A DNA stretch of 64,000 nucleotides from NCBI GenBank assembly GCA_003956705.1, contig QZCP01000457.1, positions 1 through 64,000 on the forward strand. Reading direction: 5' to 3'. Position 1 is the stretch's first letter, and every line of letters starts with the position of its first letter. Under the pieces are notes generated by a model. The model was not told where the DNA came from. It saw only the letters and a list, made by a program, of their open reading frames with translations, and made no database searches. Of the stretch, positions 36,612 to 47,655 are shown one piece after another. The stretch comes from Brevipalpus yothersi (taxonomy: Eukaryota > Arthropoda > Arachnida > Trombidiformes > Tenuipalpidae). Both the position numbers and the translations under genes were made by a program.

Positions 36612-37709
36612 TTGGGCAACACACAGTCTTCCAACTGACACCAAGAGAACATGGAATATTTATATGTTTTTCACCAGGAAAAATTATTGTCAACTTATCA
36701 TATGAAATGTTGGAATGATTTGCAATTCAAATTAATTCATTACGAAAACTAAGTTTCTTTCATTATCATAGAAAAATCTTGAATCTTTTGGATTTCAAAA
36801 AAGCTTTTGCCGAACGAAACTTGTGGGCGTGGTCAAGCCGATATGTGGCCGCGTAATTTGAAAAGTTACGATAAAAGTTGAAAACTTTCCAGATGATCTG
36901 AATTTATTGAATATATTTTGTTATATATAATGCATATAATATTTTATTATCGGTAAAGTATTTCAAGTATTCGAATTATATGAAAAATTTTGGCATATTT
37001 TTATATTTTTTGGTAGATAAATTGACCGGTTTTTTTTGTACCGTGAAAGATGGAGAGGCAGTACAATGGAGTGTATCTCGAATATCCATTGAGCGAATTT
37101 TTTCAATATTCATTCGAAAGAGGATGAAAAATAGCCATCTCCTAGAATTTATACGTACCCATGTGATACTTATAGATTGTTGAAGGTTACTACTAGATAA
37201 AATGTGAATTTTATCTCATTTCTAATTCTATCGTCGAATTCCTTTATCATACGCTTCCGACCTTCGACTAACGGTATTGTCTAATGAGCTAAATTTGGTT
37301 CCATGGAAAGGAGCAAAGGTCGAAAAATGGTCTTTTCGAAAGCTTCTGAACTCCACTCTTGTTGTCAGTGAGCTCAATTCTGTCAAAGCTCAAGTATAAC
37401 AACTACTATCACCATGAGTAGAAAATGTGCTACCTATCGACTGTATCTCATGCAAAGGGTGGGATAAATTTCCCTTTGATCTCAAATAAATCTAGCACCT
37501 CTAGCAACAAGATAGCAAAGCGATTGAGCTTTTCGAGAATCAATCAGAAAACGCATTGAACAGCAAATAGTCTGCATGTTAATGAATTGTTTCTCGTTTT
37601 CAGCTTGATTTGAGTGAAACTTTTTTAACTTTTGCAGTCAACTCTTGTTCATCAACGGAAAAGATATTCTGTTCGAAAATCGACATATTAATTGATTTCC
37701 ATCCAAACG
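36612..37709. other. Divergent intergenic region, OPRT/liprin and hydroxyacid oxidase 1
   Basis: This 1.1-kb interval separates two start codons pointing apart, so it should hold both promoters. From about 37488 onward it is part of a duplication shared with the region before the second hydroxyacid oxidase. No coding sequence was recognised. Confidence 0.55.
36825..36832 (+). promoter_or_regulatory. GC-box-like motif
   Basis: GGGCGTGG stands out in an AT-rich background about 215 bp upstream of the OPRT/liprin start codon. It resembles a KLF/Sp1 site. The assignment rests on the motif alone. Confidence 0.25.
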
Positions 37710-39015
37710 ATGCAACCAGGCAATGATAATGATTGTATTGTGAAAAAGTTGATCAACGTTCGTGAGTTTGAAGAGGAAGCCAAAAAGAGGATCCAAAAAA
37801 ATACATGGGACTTTTATCGAAGTGGTGCCAATTATGAGCTATCTTTACGTGAAAGTGAAGCTGCTTTCGATCGATTGAGAATAAGGCCAAGATTTTTCAG
37901 TCAAGATCTGAGTAATCGAGATCTGGGAACACAAATTTTTGGTCATGGAATCCATTTTCCAATCGGTGTATCTCCAACTGCCATGCAACGAATGGCTCAT
38001 CCTATGGGTGAAGTCGCCACAGCCAAAGCATGTGAAGCAATGAAAACTATCTACATCATGAGCACATTTTCAACTTCTTCAATTGAAGAGATTGCCTCAG
38101 CAGCCCCTGGAGCAACCAAATGGTTTCAATTATGGATTTGCAAGAATCGAAAACTCAGTGTGAATCTGGCCCATAGAGCAGAAGAATCTGGATTCAGAGC
38201 TATTGTGATAAGCGTTGATATCCCCGTTCTAGGTCAGCGTTACTGTGATATGAAGAATAAGTTCGCTCTTCCAGAAAATCTTCGATTAGCCAATATACCC
38301 CCTGATTCAGCTCAAATAAGCCACGAGAAAAATTCGTATGGTTCAATCAACTATGTTATCGAACAATTCGATGCCTCTGTGACTTGGAAAGATTTCGAAT
38401 GGTTCCAAAAGCAAACCAGGCTGCCTGTCATAGCCAAAGGAATACTGACAGTGGAAGATGCCCTACTAGCAGTTGCTCATGGTGCTTCGGGAATCATAGT
38501 ATCGAATCATGGTGCTCGCCAGTTGGATTCTGTTCCCGCTTCGGTAATACTCTTGAATCATATTATGGCATACTAGAAGCGATTGATTCACTGAATGATA
38601 TAATCTTGTCTTCTTTCTTTTTTCAGATTGAAGTGCTTCCAGAAATTGTGAAAGCGGTTGGAAATAAATGCCAAGTGTTTCTGGATGGCGGAATAAGATC
38701 AGGTGTCGATATCCTGAAGGCTCTTGCACTTGGAGCTCGAATGGTCTTCGTTGGAAGACCTATCATTTGGGGTCTTGCCTGTGGTGTAAGTGATAATATG
38801 ATCCCAATTGATACCAAATTTCAAAAATATTATTTCCATTTTTCCAGGGTGAAAATGGGGTAAAAAAGGTTATGCAAATATTTCGCGATGAACTAGATGT
38901 GGCTATGGCACTATCGGGTGCTGCTCGATTGGAAGATTTGAATAGTTCCATGATATGTAAAGCAAATTCATTTTGGTCTAAGCTTTGAGATCGCTGATAG
39001 TTATGAGGAAATCAT
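37488..39015. repeat. Duplicated segment, copy 1 (hydroxyacid oxidase)
   Basis: This stretch pairs with 62086-63607. The similarity covers about 220 bp upstream of the start codon, the whole gene with its introns, and about 25 bp after the stop. Both copies have the same orientation and exon structure. Boundaries were judged by eye. Confidence 0.85.
37710..38988 (+). CDS. FMN-dependent 2-hydroxyacid oxidase (glycolate oxidase family), copy 1
   Basis: Three exons, 37710-38543, 38627-38785 and 38848-38988, keep phase and give 377 aa, close to the usual 350-370. Signatures: PIGVSPTAMQRMAHP, the active site block SNHGARQLDSVPAS with catalytic His and Arg, VFLDGGIRSGVDILKALALGA and GRPIIWGLACGGENGV. 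The ending resembles HAO2-like members. The family oxidises 2-hydroxy acids to 2-oxo acids, making H2O2, usually in peroxisomes; the C-terminus FWSKL is SKL-like and is a PTS1 signal. Compared with spinach glycolate oxidase, Tyr24 is Phe (DFYRSG), Tyr129 is Trp and Tyr131 is Cys (FQLWICKNR), so substrate choice may differ. AATAAA at 39055-39060 is a likely polyadenylation signal. Confidence 0.95.
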
Positions 39016-39054
39016 CTGAGTTGTAGCCTTTTCCATTGTTTCTCCGTCATAGTC

Positions 39055-39060
39055 AATAAA
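39055..39060 (+). promoter_or_regulatory. Polyadenylation signal, hydroxyacid oxidase copy 1
   Basis: AATAAA 67 bp after the stop codon, the first such hexamer downstream. Confidence 0.55.
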
Positions 39061-39263
39061 TTGTCTAAGCCCACACAACGACAGAATTCTCTGATTCACA
39101 TGAAATACACATCGATACAAACATTTTACATGTCAAAATAAATTTAATTTGAGGATTTTTGTTCTTACTTTCCAATATTTTATTTGATTATTGATAAAAT
39201 CACATATTTCATTGATGAATTATACATTAAAAAAGTGTTTACAAATATAATGATGATACTTTT

Positions 39264-42200
39264 TTAAATTGGTCTTTTGCCTAAAACTCTTTCGAGAAGT
39301 GGATTGGGTAAATATTCCTCTTCTTCATCTTCTGCTGGTGCTACCAGCTCAACTTGATCAGAAAATGATACACTTTTCTTGCTGGGATCTCTTCGACGGA
39401 CTAGTTCTTCTTCATGATGATGGCTCGAATCTTTCTGTTCATCATTGGTATGGACCGATTGTTTCGATAATTCTGATGGTGAAACAATTCGAGAAGTACC
39501 ATTCATAATTGGTGATGAACTGGTAAACTGATGAGGAATATTCATTCCACTCTTTTGCTGACACAATCGTTTCAATGCTGTCTCATAATCAGGAGGACGT
39601 CCTGGCCTACCTGGACCATTGGGAGTGGTGTTTGAAGTATTAGTAGTTCCTATGGAATTTGATTGAGTTGGAGCTACTAATGGATTAGATAATTTGGATG
39701 AATTGACTTCAGAACTAGTTGACAATTGTGATTCATTGGCAGCATTTCGAGCAGATGATCCTAGTAGGGCAACCACTCTCAAGCCTTGTCGAAGAGAAGA
39801 TGATGAAGGCGATGGTGATGGTGAAGGTGATGAAATGGAAGGAATATTGTTTCGTTGAGCTGATGATGGAATCATTTGATGAGCATTTGAAGATTGTTGC
39901 TGATTCAATGATAAAGATGATGTACGATCATGTCTTGGGAACACTTGCTCAGCGGAAGTATGCGAATGAGATGGACGATCGGTCGTTTCAATTGAAACCA
40001 TTTTCTGGAATCTAGAAGCTAAATCTTTTACTGAAGGAGTACAACTTGTATTCCCAACCGGCATCGAACACTTATCAGACTGAGCTGGTGTTGATTGTTG
40101 TTTGTTGTTGTTGTTGATTTGTTCAATTGGCACAGAATCAGGGCACACCATCGATGATGGCTGAAGAGCCATACTATTCACTTTTCGTTGACCAACTGAA
40201 TCAACTTCATCAAAATGTTCGCCCGGATAAGCCAATCGTTCTGACGTGAGTCGACCTAATAGTGAATGATGATTCATTTCATTACGCTTTTCTCTCAATT
40301 CTTGTAGGAAACTTTCGGGTGGAGGTGGAAGTTCATCGTTTGGCTCGATTCCTTGGGATGGTGAACCGGGCTTACAAATTGTTTCACTTGTTGGTGGTGG
40401 TGGTGGAGTGGGAGTATGGGACATGATCACAGGACTGGAATTTACACCATTTGTAGGTGTTGATTGTTGCTGGTGGTGTTGATTTTGGTGTTGTTGCTGT
40501 TGGGCTTGTGGACGCTTGAGGCTAGATTTGGCAGATACAATTGTGGTCACAATTTCATGATGTGGAAATGTTGACTCTTCAACTCGAGGCTTCGGTGGTG
40601 TCGGTGCTCGAGGAACCATATTACGAAATCCACTGTATTCACTGTCAATTGTGGTGGACACTGGTGCTGGTCGACTTTGTTTCAGTGATGAACGAATACA
40701 ACTGGCCAGAACAGGTGATGCTGATGGCTGTTCCAAAGTGGAAGAAGAAGAAGAAGATGAAATTGGATTCTGAATTTTCGGCGGAGGAAGAGGAGGGGCG
40801 ACAGGTGAAACTGTGGTTCCGGATTGTGGTAATGGCTGTTGGGATGACAATGAAGTAGATTGTAACTGGTGAGCTAGTGTGTTGGCAGTAGTGGTAGAAG
40901 AAGAAGTAGATGATGATTGGCACTGTGATGGCCCTTTGCCAGTGGTAACTGGTGTTGCTGATGGGACATTAGTGGAACCATTTGGTAATGACTTGGATAA
41001 TTTGTCAATCTTGGATGCATCCAAAAGTGGTGGATCTACTTTAAGTAATGCAGGTCGCTGGTAAATACCCATACCTTGATGGAAACCTTTACGACTAATT
41101 TTGGCCACTGTTTTAGGTGTCAGCGAGTCATCAGTGGCAATCGTTTTACCATCAACACCACGGATACCATTTTGATTGACACCATTAGTAGTAACAGTGG
41201 TGGCTACACTATCTGGTTGACAATTTTCACGTAAATCAGGTAGAGAACGATTTTTGCGTTTCATAAAATTGCCAATCAACAATTTTCGTCGAATTTTATG
41301 CTGCTTCTTGGTGGCTGATGGTGATGGTGATGTTGTATCACCGCAACTGTCCACACATGTATCACTACTCTTATTGCCACCACCACTACTAGCCGATAGT
41401 CCAGATGAGCTACGTTTAAGGGATTCCTTTTTAGCTCGACTAGTTTCCCGGATAGCTTCCCATTCACTATAGTAATTGTCACTTAAATCTGAATCTCGAA
41501 CATTCATCACATTTTGCATTCTCATTGACATACGAGCCTTGTGGACAGAGAGTACCGATCGTGATGAACATATACTTTCCGCATCACTTTTGATGTCCAA
41601 TGAACTGCTTCGCTCGACACTGGATGATTTTGAACGAATTCCACGAAATGCATCCGATAAAATTGATGGCATCGAACTACGCTTAACATCATCCTTGACC
41701 ACCGGTGATGAGGACATGGAATGGCTGGCACCGGTGTTGGCCGATGTTGGTGTGGGTGTTGGAATCTTCTTCTTACCAGTTGGCCCACTTGCCACCTTTT
41801 TGGGTAAAGTACCATACAATTGGATTGTTTTACCGTTCACATAATCAGGCATGGAACATTTTTTGGATTCTTTTTTACCACTCTCCTTCAACACTGTCGA
41901 GCCATCCTTAGAATTTTGTCTACTATGTCGTCCATGTCCCGAATCTCGACTATTCTGGCGACTATGGCCACCCGATTCGGCTGCTTCCATTCGCAATCGT
42001 CGCTTTTCTTCTGCCTCCAATTCCTTCAATTTCTTATGCAAACTAGCTGATCTCATCACACAAATGGAATGTTTCATTTGGGCTTGAACCAACATCTCCG
42101 TATTACTGTATGGTGCAGCCATCGCTGCTCTTGCCTTGTGGGCTGCCGAATCACTTAATGCAGCGGCTGCCACAATATCGCCATCACCTTCTTTTTGTAA

Positions 42201-45094
42201 ACTTTTTAACATTAGTAGATCTGATTCGGCACACAATTTAACACAATCTTGCATACTATTATTACTGTTGATCAGCTCAAATACATCTTCAGGTATTTGG
42301 GATAGCCGGGCAACTCCACCATTGTGTTGGGATTGTTTGGTGGGTGTAGTTTGTCCAATGGATGGATAACTGTCACTACTTGATAGTGAAAATGAATCAT
42401 AGCCTTGATCAAGTGTTGATGAACCATTTTGTTGTTGACGTCGATCGTTGAGCATAGTTTGTGATTGTTGCTGTTGTTGCTGTTGATTGTGAACTTGATT
42501 GTGGTGGACTTGATTTGATGTGTTATTGGCTCCGTTCAACGATTTTTGATATGAACGTCGAGCTTGTGGTGCTCCAACATACGGATTCTCGTCCCGAGAA
42601 CCAGAGCTTGAATTGGAACTATTACTAAACCAATCACCGTTTGATCCATTCGATGAATTACCAGAATCACGTCTCTGTAGAGAACATGCTTTCGCTTGCA
42701 ATAGAATATGATTATCTTCATAATTTCGTCTCGATGGAAGCTCATGATACGAATCAATTGAGCTGATACTACTACGCTGTTGGCCTTTGGATGTCTTGAT
42801 TCCATTTGACATTCCTTGCTTGGAAGCTTTTTGTGTGGCAGCCAGTATATTTTCAACCGTTTTCCGACTCATATATCCAGAATCCGCATCACCAGCATCC
42901 GAAAAGTAGCAAGAAGAAACTGAAGACCGCATCATCGGTGAATCAGGTGCATCATCGGAAGTTGATGCATATTGATTGAAAAGATCATCCACTGAGCTTG
43001 CTGGCTTTTGGTGAATGTTACCATTTGCATAAATATGATTATTACCAAGAGATGTTGAACGTTTTGGCAATCTCATAGTTCCGTATATTTGTTGTCGAGC
43101 AATTTGACCAGCATTCTGATACTGATGCTGCTGCTGTTGCTGTTGAGTATTCATTCCATTTACATTAGTTGATGAAGAATTAATATTCAATGGTGCTGGC
43201 TTATTGATCTTCTCTGAACGAATCGGAGGAACATTTGCCGGTGGAAGCATTCTTCCGGGATGCTGAGTAGGAATCGTCGACGATGATGATGATGATGAAG
43301 ATTCTTTTGGCGGTATTAAATTGATAATATTTTGATATATATTATTGCTATTATAATTTGCGCTTGTCTGTAAGTGTGGATGATGTTGTAGATGATGGGG
43401 ATGATGATAAGAATGTCGAATATGATGGTGATGATGATGGGACGATTTACTATTCCCATTCGTATGATTAGGATGACTGACCATGGTCACCTGTTTGGGT
43501 GCTGTACTTGCATTGATTGCGGTACCATTGGGATTTGCGTACAAAAGTAATAATGGCTGGAAGTGACCCTTTATACATCGATCCACCACTTGTTCCCAGT
43601 GAGGACCAATTTCACGTACCGCAGCATCGTCAAAGTATATCCAGGAGCACAATTTGGTGTGATAAAAGAATGTCGAATAATGTTTTCCGTAGTATGTGAC
43701 AAGTCCAACTAGTTGTAAAGTGGCCTGGGATGATGTTACACTGTTATTCGTGATCATCATCTCTGATTGGGATGCTCCTGATGATGCTTGCTGATCTTCT
43801 GGCCTGGATCTTGTCGGCCCGAAGCGATCAAATACCTTTGATAAAAAGAGAGAGAGAGAAAGAAAGAGAGGAGAGAAAAGACAGTCATTAGTGATAATGT
43901 AATTAACATTCACATCGATCCGAAGATGGGACTAATAATATCAGCATCGACATTTTATCTTTTTCTGTTCATCTCTCCATCTATTAATACTAATAATCAT
44001 TATGGAGTACCATCTTCACGTTCAATCTCACAGAATGCTTCAGATAGGAAGGTGATAGAGAGGAAAAGAAGAAGATGAAGAAGATGAAAGATGAGAGGGG
44101 ATAACTGAAGAGAGAGAGAGAGTGAGAGAGTTAGATGATCGATCAGAAGATACAAGACGCATCCATCCTCTCTCAAGATGCGGATGATGATATTCATTTT
44201 CATGAATACTGATCTCAATATTGATGTGGATACAATTTAGCCTTCTAGCGATAGGATGAGAAAAAGAATTTTGATCACATCCCAGAATGCATCTATCTAG
44301 ACAGTACAGTGTTCATTCCGAAAGGATGATAATGATAGGAAGCTGGAAAGAAGAGATAAAGAGAGAGAGAGAGAGAGAGGATTGTTTTCGGAAGAGAAAA
44401 AAAAGTTCATGAATATACTTACATCATCCAGATTGAGAGAGGTGCCTATTAATCGGAATACATCAGTGATCAAGTTGAGTGCAGGTCTCTCAGAGTCCCA
44501 AACCAGGCCAATAGAGACAATGTCCGGCCGATTGATGAGAGTTTTGCGGATTTGAATTTTTGCCCCACAGCCACTGGGACAATCTCGAATATTTCCGTAC
44601 GCTTCACCACACCGCAATAGCTGGCCAAATGTTACCCTAAGATTGGAATACTTTTTCGCCTGTAAACACAGTGCTGGGCTGGACACATAATGGACCATTT
44701 GGGTGAATGGTAGTGGTTCCGATGTGGCTCCACAGGCACTACAAACAATTTGTTCAACTAGATTCATGGCAAATTTTTCATGAGATATACAGTGGGGTGC
44801 AGAGCAGGCATCTTCCGCTTCCGTGTGGGCAATATGTCCATGAATTCGAAGTAGAATATTTTCAAAACATTCCGCAGCATCGTCCATAAATCCGAGCTGG
44901 AATCTTCGTTGATCGGAAAAAGTTTCCGCCAAAGCTTTACGCAATGAATCCGGTGGCAAAGCAGTCTCATGGCTGTATTGGAATTGTGTAAATAATTCTT
45001 TTAAGGCACAAAATATACATGATTCTGATCCCATACAAGCGTGACCAGACAGATCACGAAAACTACGTCGAAATATGTCGAGATGCCAAAGGAC
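39264..45094 (-). CDS. USP53/USP54/echinus-type ubiquitin-protease-like protein (5' end missing)
   Basis: Two exons, 44423-45094 and 39264-43835, join in phase 0 and give at least 1747 residues. The first encodes the middle of a USP domain: VLWHLDIFRRSFRDLSGHAC, CIFCALKELFTQFQ, FMDDAAECFENILLRIH, CISHEKFAMNLVEQIVCSACG and a zinc ribbon ending CPSGCG. The second begins with the end of the USP domain, including the catalytic-His block TYYGKHYSTFFYHTK and IKGHFQPLLLLYANP, and then a very long low-complexity tail with poly-His, poly-Gln, Ser and Pro runs. The tail ends with KKSVSFSDQVELV, which contains a KxVxF-type PP1-docking motif, and EEYLPNPLLERVLGKRPI. The exon with the catalytic Cys box (expected NNCFLN-type) was not found. 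In Drosophila, echinus acts in eye cell sorting and death. Confidence 0.92.
43836..44422. other. Intron in the USP54/echinus-type gene
   Basis: A 587-bp interval between donor GAT|GTAAGT and acceptor CAAAG|GTATTT on the minus strand. It has several short GA runs (for example at 44360-44379) and nothing else recognisable. Confidence 0.75.
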
Positions 45095-45327
45095 CTGGAT
45101 AGATGAAAATTAGAAGAAGAAGAAAAAAATGAATAAGTAAGGTGAAGATGATGCGGACATTAGAAAACTAATGATGGGCAAAATTTTGGAGTGAAACATG
45201 GTATGAAGTCAAAATTATCGAACAAAATCAGTCACGAGCCTCTTTTTTTATCCATAATTCTATCCTTAATCGTTCAGAATTACTCTCTTTCGGTTTTGTA
45301 AGCATCACTTTAGTGATGAAAAATGTC

Positions 45328-45332
<5 letters not shown>

Positions 45333-45397
<65 letters not shown>
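45333..45397. repeat. (CT)n microsatellite
   Basis: About 65 bp of uninterrupted CT dinucleotides, some 240 bp upstream of the last located exon of the USP54/echinus-type gene. Confidence 0.95.
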
Positions 45398-45400
<3 letters not shown>

Positions 45401-47584
45401 GAAGAAGCATTTAATAAGTGGAGAACTTTACGGGAAAACGTTGATCATTCTGATAATCTCCAAAAGTTGTGTGTATGTGTGTAGATAAGTGACTATCATG
45501 GGTGCTCAATTTATCTCGGATGAACTTTTTCTGGATTTCAGCTGCTGATTGAATCCTAAATTAGTTGACTTCTGGTCGATACTCATCAACATTTAATGAT
45601 GCTTGTCCACGGATAAGAGAGAGAAAGAGAGAGAGAGGAAAGAAGTCACCAAAAAAGCATGTGTCCACGAGCCTTTTTCTTGAGCATTAATGTCACTCTT
45701 CATGAGGCTGGTCCTTGTCCTCAGCTACTGGGACCGATGGACCAGGCTATTCATGTGTATTCAACAAAATTGTCCTCAGGCTAGTTTACGCAGTTTGCGT
45801 AGAAGAGAGTGATATTCAGATCCAGGTAAGCTTGAATTACGAGAGAATGAATATAAATATATAGTGGATGTTGGAATTGCTCAAACTAGTTAGGGTTAGC
45901 AAGAATCCAAGAATCAAGTAGTCAAACAGAGACACCAATTTTGAAGCTTCCTCTTTTCCTCTCTAGCACGCTTATCTTTGCAACTTGTGCTTAATTTTGA
46001 TGATGATAAGCGGCCTCAAACTGCCCCTCTCTTTCTTCATGTCTTTAAGAAGATGTCCAAGAGAGAGAGAGAGAGAAAAAAAGTCCTCATCTTCAAGAGG
46101 GTGTAAGTATATGTATATGTATAAATGAAGTACAGGTATATGGCTAAGAGAATACATGTATACACAGGTGAAAATAGAGGCCATCGCACCTGAGAGAGGT
46201 AAGAGAGTGTTTTTTGTTGTTGTTGACAGTACATTTGAGATTCAAACGATTAGAAAAAGTTGACCCACACTTTTGCCATCTCTTCTTCTCGAGTCCGATG
46301 GCATACACAAGTCAAATGGTCAAAAATCTGCTCATCACATATGTGGGCAGTGTATATCGAAATCACGATAGCTGTGTATCATATCATCTTATATCATCTG
46401 GAATGAATGTGCATGTATTTTTTCACTTTCATCAGCATCATTGAAAATTCAGTTTCATTATGGGTGAAAGTTTTTTTCCATAGCAAAAGCAAAAATCTTA
46501 ACCAAATGATCAGTGTATCATGAATTATGCAGAAAAGATGAATAAACTTATGGGCCTACACAATGGCCAAGGAAGGAAGGAAACTTTTTTACATGGTGCA
46601 ATGAATACTGTGATATTAACATGGCCCACTCATTTTACTTTTTCTTCATCTTCTTCCTCTCTCTCTCTCTCCATCCTCAGGCCACATGTACATGGGATCA
46701 ATGGACATGGTGATGAGAGGCTGAGATAAATATGTGTGTGTGTGTGTATATGGCCAACAGTTGGGCGCCAAAAAGTGAAAATGATCCTTGCCTCGGTTCC
46801 TCTCATCTTCACCATATGATGGGTTACCCAAGAGAGGTGACAAAACATACAAGGAAGAAGAAGAAGAAGAAGAAGAAGTGAAAAAGTGCAAGATATGGAC
46901 TCCTTTAAAGCATAAAATTTTCTCCCACACTATTTTCACGGCTTCATGGTCTATCATGGATTCTCTCTCAGTATGTATGGTGTCATTATTACAGTGGAAA
47001 GAGGACACATAAATTGTGTGATTCATCTCCAGCTCGTGTTTCACAAGTTTCCGCTTTTGGTTGAAATTTTCAAATTCATATGTACATTCTAGTTGGAGAA
47101 GAAACTGGGGAGAAGACAGTCTCCTTTAAGGAGTCCCAAGTCACCGGGACTTGTGTGTGAGTGATGGGTTTCTCATGAATTTTCCAACTGGCAAGAGAAT
47201 CGTTTATGCGGTTTCATGGTGGTTTCACGTTTTCTAACATAGCTCAGTATATATTTACACACACACACATATACATCAGTAATGAGCATGAAATAGGGAA
47301 ATTTTAGCCTCATTTTTTGGTTACTCAGTTCACTTCTCCTCATGATGACCATTCCGTTTTCTTTTTCTCCATCTTCAATTCTGTAATATGGCTCCGATTG
47401 CCACTGGTACATGTATGTTGTTGACCGGTAGAAAAAAAATTTGACTGTCGTTCTCTGGTCTCTCTCTCTCAACTGACCAACAGAAAAGTGAACTGGAAAA
47501 GATTACAAGCACTTGTGGATTGACTTTTCCGCTTCTTTTTTTTCAACCACATGATTGGAGGCCCAAAATCTCATCATGCAAACC

Positions 47585-47586
<2 letters not shown>

Positions 47587-47652
<66 letters not shown>
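47587..47652. repeat. Compound (CT)n-(CTTT)n repeat
   Basis: CT dinucleotides pass into CTTT tetranucleotides, a composite repeat of about 65 bp. Confidence 0.92.

Positions 47653-47655
<3 letters not shown>

Noticed and set aside
38544..38576. Readthrough of exon 1 of hydroxyacid oxidase copy 1 to an in-frame stop (same at 63131-63163)
   Set aside because: A GTAATA donor and TTTTTTCAG acceptor join to family-conserved sequence in phase, so the stop lies in the intron.
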